Of a stretch of 5,931 nucleotides of DNA, positions 1-5,931 are shown piece after piece. Numbering within the stretch: position 1 is the first letter of the stretch; the number at the start of each line of letters is the position of its first letter. A model generated the notes under the pieces. The model saw only the letters and a list, made by a program, of their open reading frames with translations. It was not told the origin of the DNA and did no database searches. This DNA comes from an uncultured Coriobacteriales bacterium (lineage in GTDB: Bacteria > Actinomycetota > Coriobacteriia > Coriobacteriales > UMGS124), in contig CAKUKJ010000166.1 in the NCBI GenBank assembly GCA_934662525.1, positions 1-5,931 of the forward strand. The letters run 5' to 3'. A program made the translations under genes and the position numbers.

Positions 1-1155
1 AACCAGGCGAAGTCTGACTTTCTCTCGCGCATGTCGCACGACATGCGCACCCCGCTCAACGGCATCATCGGGCTTCTCGACATCTGCGACAAGCACCCGG
101 AAGACCGCGCGCTCGTCGACGCGAGCCGCGAGAAGGCCAAGGTCGCAGCCGGGCATCTGCTCTCGCTCATCAACGACACGCTGGAACTCTCCAAGCTGGA
201 GGACCAAGACGTCAGGCTGTATGAGGAGACGTTCTCGGTCAGGGACCTGCAGCACGAAATCGGCACCATCTCGAGGATGCGGGCCGACAGGGAGGGCATA
301 GCGATCAGGTTTGAGAACGCGGGCCCGCTCACGCACAGCCATCTTGTGGGCAGCCCGCTCTATGTCAAGCAGGTTCTCATCAACCTCATCAACAACGCCG
401 TCAAGTACAACCGCCCCGGTGGCTCCGTGCTGTGCGTGGCGTCCGAGCAGCCCATCGACGAGGGCCACATCGCGCTGCGCTTCACCATCTCCGACACGGG
501 CATCGGGATGAACGAGGAGTTTTTAGGCGAGATCTACAAACCCTTCGTGCAGGCAGACCACGGCGCCCGCAGCACCTACATGGGCACGGGCCTTGGCATG
601 GCGATCGTCAAGAACCTGGTAGACCGCATGGGCGGGGCCATCGACATCCGAAGCGAGGAGGGTGTGGGCACGGCCGTCGTGGTGTCGTTCCCGTTCAAGG
701 TCGCCAAGGAAGACGACGTGCCCCGCCCCGTCGCGGCGCATGACGTCGCAGACCTCGCCGGCGCCTGCGTGCTGCTTGCCGAGGACAACGACCTCAACCG
801 CGAGATCGCGTCCTTTGTTTTGAAAGACGCGGGCGCGCGCGTGACCTGCGCCTGCGACGGCAGGCAGGCTGTGGACGCCTATCTGGCCCGGCCGGAGGGG
901 TATTTCGACGCGGTGCTCATGGACATCATGATGCCGCGGATGAACGGCTACGAGGCCACGCGCGCCATTCGGGAAAGCGGCCGCGCCGACGCCCGAAGCC
1001 TTGCGATCATCGCGATGACGGCAAACGCCTTCGACGACGACCGTCACAAGAGCGAGGCTGCGGGGATGGACCTGCACCTCTCCAAGCCGATTGACTCGCA
1101 AGCCCTCGTGAGCGCGATAGCGGGGTTCCGGCACCATGGGAGCGAGGGTCGCTAG
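1..1155 (+). CDS. Hybrid sensor histidine kinase with C-terminal receiver domain (5' partial)
   Basis: This is the catalytic and receiver part of a two-component hybrid kinase, which autophosphorylates on a histidine and passes the phosphate to an aspartate. The frame is open from base 1, so the N-terminal sensor region lies outside the window; 384 residues are visible, and the first internal ATG (base 31) sits inside the H-box and is not the true start. Seen in order: H-box SHDMRTPLN with the phospho-acceptor His at visible residue 13; N-box NLINNAVKYN around residues 128-137; G1 box DTGIGM at 165-170; F-box IYKPF at 178-182; G2 box GTGLGMAIV starting at 195. After a short linker comes a receiver domain with acidic residues AED (260-262), phospho-Asp in LMDIMMP (Asp308), Thr340 and Lys362. 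All key residues are intact, so the kinase should be active. No response regulator with an output domain or Hpt protein is visible, so the phosphorelay partner is unknown. The gene ends in TAG, and no convincing terminator follows. Confidence 0.95.
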   Translation, partial: NQAKSDFLSRMSHDMRTPLNGIIGLLDICDKHPEDRALVDASREKAKVAAGHLLSLINDTLELSKLEDQDVRLYEETFSVRDLQHEIGTISRMRADREGIAIRFENAGPLTHSHLVGSPLYVKQVLINLINNAVKYNRPGGSVLCVASEQPIDEGHIALRFTISDTGIGMNEEFLGEIYKPFVQADHGARSTYMGTGLGMAIVKNLVDRMGGAIDIRSEEGVGTAVVVSFPFKVAKEDDVPRPVAAHDVADLAGACVLLAEDNDLNREIASFVLKDAGARVTCACDGRQAVDAYLARPEGYFDAVLMDIMMPRMNGYEATRAIRESGRADARSLAIIAMTANAFDDDRHKSEAAGMDLHLSKPIDSQALVSAIAGFRHHGSEGR

Positions 1156-1180
1156 CTGGGCGGGGGCTGCATGCTGCCTT

Positions 1181-1211
1181 TTCAACCACGCCTGCCTGCC
1201 CATGGTACAAT
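1181..1211 (+). promoter_or_regulatory. Putative extended -10 promoter for the AAA-ATPase-like gene
   Basis: The intergenic gap contains TGGTACAAT at 1203-1211, which matches the extended -10 pattern TGnTATAAT with one mismatch in the hexamer. A poor -35-like TTCAAC lies at 1181-1186, with a spacer of about 19 bases, longer than ideal. Extended -10 promoters tolerate weak -35 boxes. Transcription would start near 1218, giving a leader of about 35 bases before the ATG at 1254. The position between two functionally unrelated genes supports a promoter here. This rests on motif matching only. Confidence 0.4.
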
Positions 1212-1243
1212 CACGCCTGTTTATGAAGGTGTGAGACAACGGC

Positions 1244-1250
1244 GGGAGGA
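1244..1250 (+). promoter_or_regulatory. Ribosome binding site for the AAA-ATPase-like gene
   Basis: GGGAGGA lies just upstream of the ATG at 1254 and matches the anti-Shine-Dalgarno core GGAGG (1245-1249) with a short spacer of 4 bases. It supports the ATG at 1254 as the start over later in-frame ATGs. Confidence 0.7.
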
Positions 1251-1253
1251 CGT

Positions 1254-3107
1254 ATGGGCAGGCAGGATACCGAGAAAGAGACGGTTCTCGCATCGCTTGG
1301 CAACGGTGTTTGGGATGCCCCTGGCGCGCGCATCATCGACCGCACGGGCAACAAGCGGCTTCCCATAGGCCGCGACGGCTATGTTCCCGCCATGCAGGAG
1401 TCGGTTGTCATCGACAAGACCATGCTCATCGCCGACATCATCGAGTCGGGCTATGCCGTCACGTTGTTCTGCCGCCCGCGCCGCTTCGGTAAGACCCTCA
1501 ACATGACGATGCTCAAGGCTTTCTTCGAGCTCCCGGGTACCGACATCCGCATGCGCGACACGGCCCCGCTTTTCGAGGGCACGCGCGTTTGGGAGGCCGA
1601 AGGTGGAAAATACCGTGCCTACCAGGGTGCCTATCCCGTCGTACACATCAGCTTCAACACGGTGAAGAAGCTCGACTGGCCTGCCGCCCTCGGTGCCGTG
1701 CGCAGCCTCATGGCCCAGGAATACATCAGCCACGAGTGCCTGCGCAACAGCCCCGCCCTGAGTGAGGAAGACCATGCTTACTTCAGGCGCGTCGCGGCCA
1801 TGACCGCAGAGCCCGAGGAGTTCGTTGACTCGCTCACGCGCCTGTGCTCTATGCTCCACCGCCATTTCGACAAGCCTGTCGTGCTGCTCGTGGACGAGTA
1901 CGACGCCCCGGTGATGGCTGGATATACCAATGGCTATTACCGCGAGGTGGTCGACTTCCTTAAAGGCTGGCTGACGGGCACGCTCAAGGACGGCGGCGCG
2001 TCCCTTGCCTTCGCCTGCCTGACCGGTGTACAGCGAATCACCAAAGAGTCGATTTTCTCCGATTTGAACAACCTGACTGTGAGCACGCCTTTGACGGTGA
2101 AGTTCGAGGAACGCTATGGGTTCACCGATGCCGAGGTTGCGGCCTTGACAGCTTATTTGGACCATGGGGATTGCATGGCTGAGGCGCGCGAGTGGTATGA
2201 CGGGTATCGTTTCGGACAAATTGACGTTTACAACCCCTGGAGCGTTCTCAACTATATAGACAGCGGTTGCGCGGTCGACGTGTATTGGGGCAACACCTCG
2301 AGCAACGGCGTTGTGGGCGACGCTGTGCGCAAGGCGGGGGAGGAGACCCTCGAGAAGATGTACGCGTTGCTGGAGCCGGGCGGCACCGTCATGGCGCCGC
2401 TCGAGCTCGGTTGCGTCTTCCCCGACGTCGGCATCCGTGAGGGCGCCCTCTGGTCGATGCTGTACCTTTCTGGCTACCTTACGACCGATATGACGGCGAT
2501 GCCTGGCAACAGTCGTCTGCGCCGCCCTTTGCGCATTCCCAACCGCGAGGTCTCCATGCTGTTCAGCAGCGAAGTCATCGAGCGCTTCACGCGGGAGGCA
2601 GGCGGCGACGACAACCTCGTGAAGCTCCAAGACTCTCTTGTTGCAGGGGACGCCGAGGGGTTTGGGGAGACTTTCGGCAAGATTTTGCGCTCGGCTCCCA
2701 GCGTGCGCGACCTTGTGTCGGAGAACAGCGTGCACATGCTGCTTACAGGCCTCTTGTTTGGCATTGCAGCATATGCCAACCCCGTGTCAAACCGCGAGGC
2801 GGGGCGGGGCTACTACGATATCCGTTTGGCCCCGCGCGACCTGAAGCCGAGCGATCCCGAGATGTACTGCGCTGCCAAGGTGCGGCCCCTCGTTACCATC
2901 GAGGTCAAGTTTCTTAAGGCGGGCGATGCGCCGGATGCCACCGATGCCCTGCACGCGCGCCTAGCGGACCTTGCCGGCGAGGCGCTTGCTCAGATTGCCA
3001 TGCGCGGCTATGACGAGGGCCCGCTGCCTGCCGGCGCCCAAGGCCGCCTGCGTTGGGGCGTCGCCGTAGGCGGCAAACAGGTGGCCGTGGCATGTGAATG
3101 GGCGTAG
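1254..3107 (+). CDS. AAA-ATPase-like / PD-(D/E)XK nuclease family protein
   Basis: Complete 617-residue protein of the widespread family that joins an AAA-ATPase-like domain (PF09820 type) to a C-terminal PD-(D/E)XK nuclease fold (PF08011 type, formerly DUF1703). The N-terminus has the family DKT motif (residues 54-56), followed by the characteristic P-loop RPRRFGKT (74-81, Lys80). Walker B is LLVDEYDAP (Asp214, Glu215). The middle carries family signatures: TGVQRITKESIF from residue 257, NNL ending at 274, WYDGY at 314-318 and YNPWS at 326-330. The nuclease site is seen as Asp522 (YYDIR), Glu550 and Lys552 (IEVKF), then Gln580 and Tyr586 in a helix of the ALAQI...GY type. All these residues are intact, so both domains may be active. 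The physiological role of the family is unsettled; accessory, defence or mobile-element association is often proposed, but I cannot assign a substrate. The length is close to normal for the family. A good ribosome binding site and a plausible own promoter precede it. The helicase fossil begins 3 bases after its stop. Confidence 0.92.
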   Translation: MGRQDTEKETVLASLGNGVWDAPGARIIDRTGNKRLPIGRDGYVPAMQESVVIDKTMLIADIIESGYAVTLFCRPRRFGKTLNMTMLKAFFELPGTDIRMRDTAPLFEGTRVWEAEGGKYRAYQGAYPVVHISFNTVKKLDWPAALGAVRSLMAQEYISHECLRNSPALSEEDHAYFRRVAAMTAEPEEFVDSLTRLCSMLHRHFDKPVVLLVDEYDAPVMAGYTNGYYREVVDFLKGWLTGTLKDGGASLAFACLTGVQRITKESIFSDLNNLTVSTPLTVKFEERYGFTDAEVAALTAYLDHGDCMAEAREWYDGYRFGQIDVYNPWSVLNYIDSGCAVDVYWGNTSSNGVVGDAVRKAGEETLEKMYALLEPGGTVMAPLELGCVFPDVGIREGALWSMLYLSGYLTTDMTAMPGNSRLRRPLRIPNREVSMLFSSEVIERFTREAGGDDNLVKLQDSLVAGDAEGFGETFGKILRSAPSVRDLVSENSVHMLLTGLLFGIAAYANPVSNREAGRGYYDIRLAPRDLKPSDPEMYCAAKVRPLVTIEVKFLKAGDAPDATDALHARLADLAGEALAQIAMRGYDEGPLPAGAQGRLRWGVAVGGKQVAVACEWA

Positions 3108-3110
3108 CAT

Positions 3111-3251
3111 ATGGAAGACTTCGAGAAGGTCGTGCGGTAGCTTGTCGAGCTGCTCAACGTGCCGCAGGCCGATGAGCGCGACCGCGTGGTGGAGCGCAAA
3201 GAGGTCATGCGCTTCGATGAGGGTGCGTCTCGCGAGGCAGGGCTCCCATGA
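3111..3251 (+). pseudogene. Unrecognised degraded coding fragment, interrupted by an amber stop
   Basis: An ATG three bases after the stop of the preceding gene opens a frame that reads MEDFEKVVR, then TAG at 3138-3140, then about 36 further residues rich in charged amino acids (including LVELLNVPQADERD and ERKEVMRFDEGAS), ending at TGA 3249-3251. The text on both sides of the TAG reads as one coherent helical peptide, and a single C-to-T change from CAG (Gln) would explain the amber codon. The reading frame is the same as that of the helicase tail that follows. I do not recognise the family. It could be the 5' remnant of the same helicase gene after a large internal deletion, or a separate small gene. 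There is no good ribosome binding site; initiation would have to depend on the upstream gene. Confidence 0.5.
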
Positions 3252-3407
3252 TTCCCAATGCAGCCAGTCTTCTTGGGTTGTTGCCAAGCAATAGCACGCC
3301 GCTCTTTATTGCAGGCGGAGCATAGCCTGCTGTATGCCGCCGTGACGCGCGCCAAGCGGGCTGTGTTTGTGAGCTGCAGCGGTAATCCGAGCGGTCTTGT
3401 CAGATGA
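3252..3407 (+). pseudogene. UvrD/Rep-type SF1 helicase, C-terminal remnant only
   Basis: The frame from 3315 reads AEHSLLYAAVTRAKRAVF and continues through VSCSGNPSGLVR to a TGA at 3405-3407. The core LLYAAVTRAKR is motif VI of UvrD/Rep/PcrA-like superfamily 1 helicases (consensus LLYVAxTRAxxxL), including the arginine that contacts the ATP gamma phosphate. The ending with a SGNPS-like turn followed by Leu is typical of the C-termini of such helicases. Motifs I-V, which need several hundred upstream codons, are absent, so this is a scar and not an active enzyme. Bases of roughly 3250-3312 are visibly less GC-rich than their surroundings and read as poor protein sequence, so the deletion junction probably lies there. 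The terminal TGA overlaps the next ATG (ATGA), a sign of former translational coupling. Confidence 0.72.
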
Positions 3408-5931
3408 TAGGCATAGTAAACTTAGCGCATGACGATCGAGTGTTTGAGAAAGGGCAGAAGATGGAGGAAGTCTGCGACATCGACAGCGTGCGCAACACCT
3501 GGATGATCTCTTATGTGGCGTATCCGAACACGACGGGCACCGTCTGCTTTGTCTACCCGAGATACGCGCTTGAGCAGCAGGGCCTTAAAAGAATCAACCC
3601 GGCTGCCTTTCCCGATGTGGGCTCCATCGGCGTGACCATTGCCGGATACCGCCAGGGGGCATCCGGATTGCCTTGCGAGATCGCCGAGCGCGAGTACGGG
3701 CGGTTCGTGGCGATGCGCATCAACACCGACGGGGCTCTCGACAACCTCAAATATGGGGTCAACGGCAACACGTCGCGTTATTTCGGCGCGTTCAATATGG
3801 CGATGCCCACGGGCCAGTCGGATATCGAGTTCCAGGGGATTTCTTCATGCGCCGCAACAAAGCACCTGCTTCAGGTGGTTGGGCTGGAGGACGACCTCGA
3901 CTTGAGCAAACCGATCCAGCATCCGGTGATGCTGCGAGGCGCTTCTCGCATCTTGACGCAGGAAGTCATTGTCGAGCGTGTGAAGGGCTCCGACATCGCA
4001 TATTTCGGGCCGTTTGAGACAGAGCCTGCGGGCAACGGGCTCGTTCGCCTTTTGGCGACGCAGGCATGCGGCCTTTTTGTCACGGAGATCTCTTCCGACA
4101 AAGCCCCCGAGGTTGCCCTGGTAGACAACCTGGACGGTCGCGGGGAACCGCTGCGTCTCATTGATTCGCGCCCGTTTGTAAGCAGCCGCTTCAAGCGCAG
4201 GCGCCACGATTGGGTGAGCGACGACGCCTTGATCGAAAAGGTCGTCCAAGGCCTCAGGGCCGCCAAGCTGCTCAACGGCATGAGCCAGGGCGATTTCAGG
4301 AAAGCCCTGAACGCCTGCAAGCTTGAGGGCATCTATCAGCAGCGCAGGGAAAGGATCGAGGCCCTTTCCGCCGACCCCGCATACTGGGACTGCTTCGGCG
4401 ACAGGATCCTCGAGGTGCTGGCTCGGCCCGAGATGTCCAAGCGCGTGGCCGAGATTGCCTGCGACGAGCGCTTCCTGCCCCTCTTTGCCGAGAAGCTCGT
4501 GGATACCGAAGGCATTCGGAAAGAGACCGAGCAGGTTCGATGCGAGCTGTCGCGCGATTTGAGCGCAAGCCAGGCAGAGCTTGAGCGCCTGCGGGCCGAG
4601 GTGGTTCGCAGCAAGAAACGCAACTCCGAGCTCGACCGCGTATACCAGGCGGAGCGCGCGCGTGCCGAGCGCGACTCGAAAGAGGCCCTCGCCGGCATTT
4701 GCAGCCAGATAGAGCAGAAATCCGCAGAGCTCGACCGCATCAACGCCAGCCTCGACGGCGCGCAGGCAAGGCTTGACGCAGTACGCGAGCGCGTGGGCGA
4801 GATCCTTGGGGACAAGGAGGCCTTGGCCGCCGATGTCCTGCGCGACGCAGTGGTGCGCAGCGCGATGGAGCAGGTGTCCGCCCAGGCTGTGGAAGGCGGG
4901 GCCGAGGCCCCTCGTTCCATCGGCATCGGCGTCTCCTGCGCCTCTGACGAGGACGCCTTGTCCGACGAGGCGCTGGTTGAGCGTGTGGCGGACGCTCTGT
5001 CCAGCCGGGCTGGGCGCGACCTTTCGACTGCCGGGGCCCTCAACCTTCTCACGTGCGTGGTGCAAAGCCCGCTCACGATTTTGTCTGGCCTGCCTGGCAC
5101 GGGCAAAACAAGTCTCGCCAGGGCGCTTGCGGGGTCGCTCGGACTTGTGGGCGAAGGCCGGCGGTTCGTTGAAATCGGCGTGGAGCGCGGATGGACCTCG
5201 CAGCGCGACTGGACCGGCTATTTCAATCCCGTGATGGGCAGGTACGAGAAGGCCAACCCCGTGGCGTTCGACGCCGTGTTCGAGCTCGACCGCGAGGCCC
5301 GCGAGCGACATGATGTCGCGCCGTTCGTGTTCTTGCTCGATGAGATGAACCTGTCGCCCGCCGAGTATTACTGGGCGCCTTTCCTTCGTGCCTTCGACTC
5401 GTATGACGTTGAGGGAGCCTGGATGGATTTGGGCGGCGCCCGCCGGGTGAACGTGCCCCCTTATGCGCGATTCGTTGCGACCGCCAACTTCGATCACACC
5501 ACCGACGCGTTCTCCGCGCGCCTCCTCGACCGTGCCTGGGTCATCCGCCTCGACGCCTTTGAGGTGGATTTCGACGAGGACATCATGCCCGACGTCCCAG
5601 ATTTCACCGGAGTTCAGGCATTCTCATGGGCACGCCTCAAGCGTGCGTTCGCGGCCGACCCCAAGGCGAGGATGGCTGCGCCGGCGCGCGAATCGTTCAA
5701 GCGCGTTTTGGACGCGTTCGCGTCTTGCGGCATGCCGGTGAGCGTCAGGTCTCAGAACATGGTGCGCAAATACGTGACGACCTTGCAGCGCTTTGCAGGG
5801 GAGGACGACTTCGAGGCCGCCAGCGAGGCCGTCGGCCAGGAGTTGGGCAAGATGCTCAAGAACATCAAGTTCGACGGCGAGCCGAAGGAGGACACGCACA
5901 ACGGCATGCCCCACGCCTCCTTCAGCGGCAC
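3404..5931 (+). CDS. Coiled-coil McrB-like AAA+ ATPase (3' partial)
   Basis: Large motor protein running off the right edge; 842 complete residues are visible from the ATG at 3404. Residues 1 to about 272 form a mixed, beta-rich region that I do not recognise, containing a YFGPFE segment. Residues 273-368 look helical. Residues 369-477 are a long, highly charged coiled coil with no prolines. The AAA+ domain follows: Walker A GLPGTGKTS (from 562, Lys568), Walker B FLLDEMNLSP (Asp646, Glu647), sensor-1-like ATANFDHTTD (Asn695, Asp697), arginine-finger region SARLLDR (Arg706, Arg710) and a possible sensor 2 arginine near 782. The DEMNLSPAEYY and LLDRA signatures place it with McrB/dynein-related (AAA_5) ATPases. 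The NTAD guanine-recognition signature of classical McrB is replaced by NFDHTT, so ATP may be the substrate. The start is uncertain: ATG 3404 overlaps the helicase stop as ATGA but lacks a Shine-Dalgarno, whereas ATG 3461 has AGGG six bases upstream. Such ATPases usually work with a McrC-like nuclease; none is in view. A role in restriction or defence is inference. Confidence 0.9.
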   Translation, partial: MIGIVNLAHDDRVFEKGQKMEEVCDIDSVRNTWMISYVAYPNTTGTVCFVYPRYALEQQGLKRINPAAFPDVGSIGVTIAGYRQGASGLPCEIAEREYGRFVAMRINTDGALDNLKYGVNGNTSRYFGAFNMAMPTGQSDIEFQGISSCAATKHLLQVVGLEDDLDLSKPIQHPVMLRGASRILTQEVIVERVKGSDIAYFGPFETEPAGNGLVRLLATQACGLFVTEISSDKAPEVALVDNLDGRGEPLRLIDSRPFVSSRFKRRRHDWVSDDALIEKVVQGLRAAKLLNGMSQGDFRKALNACKLEGIYQQRRERIEALSADPAYWDCFGDRILEVLARPEMSKRVAEIACDERFLPLFAEKLVDTEGIRKETEQVRCELSRDLSASQAELERLRAEVVRSKKRNSELDRVYQAERARAERDSKEALAGICSQIEQKSAELDRINASLDGAQARLDAVRERVGEILGDKEALAADVLRDAVVRSAMEQVSAQAVEGGAEAPRSIGIGVSCASDEDALSDEALVERVADALSSRAGRDLSTAGALNLLTCVVQSPLTILSGLPGTGKTSLARALAGSLGLVGEGRRFVEIGVERGWTSQRDWTGYFNPVMGRYEKANPVAFDAVFELDREARERHDVAPFVFLLDEMNLSPAEYYWAPFLRAFDSYDVEGAWMDLGGARRVNVPPYARFVATANFDHTTDAFSARLLDRAWVIRLDAFEVDFDEDIMPDVPDFTGVQAFSWARLKRAFAADPKARMAAPARESFKRVLDAFASCGMPVSVRSQNMVRKYVTTLQRFAGEDDFEAASEAVGQELGKMLKNIKFDGEPKEDTHNGMPHASFSG
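3451..3463 (+). promoter_or_regulatory. Alternative ribosome binding site and ATG of the McrB-like gene
   Basis: AGGG at 3451-3454 precedes an in-frame ATG at 3461 with a 6-base spacer. Starting here would remove 19 residues, whose codons include several that are rare in this GC-rich DNA (ATA, GTA, TTA). The removed peptide still reads as plausible protein (HDDRVFEKGQK), so the longer form is kept as the primary call. Confidence 0.35.

Noticed and set aside
1156..1200. Possible terminator after the kinase (GGCTGCATGCTGCC followed by TTTT)
   Set aside because: The dyad has a T:T mismatch and almost no loop, and only four T residues follow, so a stable intrinsic terminator is not supported.
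523..1293. 256-codon open frame on the minus strand over the kinase
   Set aside because: It covers the receiver and ATPase domains of the kinase on the other strand and has no domain signature of its own.
1221..2735. 504-codon open frame on the minus strand
   Set aside because: It lies opposite the well-supported AAA-ATPase-like/PD-(D/E)XK gene, has no recognisable motif and no convincing ribosome binding site, and is expected by chance in GC-rich coding DNA.
3272..3288. Small inverted repeat CTTGG...CCAAG inside the fossil
   Set aside because: A five-base stem with a seven-base loop is too weak and too likely by chance to call an attachment site, IS end or terminator.
3845..5497. 550-codon open frame on the minus strand
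   Set aside because: It is antisense to the McrB-like gene, whose Walker A, Walker B and arginine-finger motifs are explicit. The minus-strand translation shows only low-complexity His/Ala/Val/Gly-rich text.
1..5931. CRISPR arrays, tRNA or rRNA genes, IS ends and tandem repeats
   Set aside because: I saw no regularly spaced repeats, no cloverleaf-like sequence, no transposase motif and no long terminal inverted repeats in the window.

Overview
The window is about 6 kb of GC-rich bacterial DNA with every supported gene on the + strand. The base composition, the orphan hybrid histidine kinase and the presence of an AAA-ATPase-like/PD-(D/E)XK gene would fit an actinobacterium of the Coriobacteriia type. 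That is inference from general impression, because no taxonomic marker gene is present.

Layout. Bases 1-1155 carry the 3' part of a hybrid sensor histidine kinase (HisKA, HATPase_c, receiver). Its sensor half lies upstream of the window. A short intergenic stretch (1156-1253) holds a plausible extended -10 promoter and a strong ribosome binding site. Bases 1254-3107 encode a complete 617-residue protein with an AAA-ATPase-like P-loop domain and a C-terminal PD-(D/E)XK nuclease fold. Bases 3111-3407 are a fossil: one reading frame broken by two stop codons. Its end is recognisably the motif VI tail of a UvrD/Rep-type superfamily 1 helicase. The fossil's last stop overlaps, as ATGA, the first possible start of the final gene. 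That gene (3404 to beyond the right edge) encodes a large protein with an unrecognised N-terminal region, a coiled coil of about 100 residues and an McrB-like AAA+ motor domain.

How the parts relate. The last three loci together look like an accessory or defence-type region: a nuclease-ATPase, a decayed SF1 helicase and a coiled-coil McrB-like ATPase. The preserved stop-start overlap suggests that the helicase and the McrB-like ATPase were once co-translated parts of one system, and that most of the helicase has since been lost. Whether the system still works depends on genes beyond the right edge; an McrC or DUF2357-type nuclease partner would be expected there. The histidine kinase looks unrelated to these genes. 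Long open frames on the minus strand are GC-driven shadows of the real genes.
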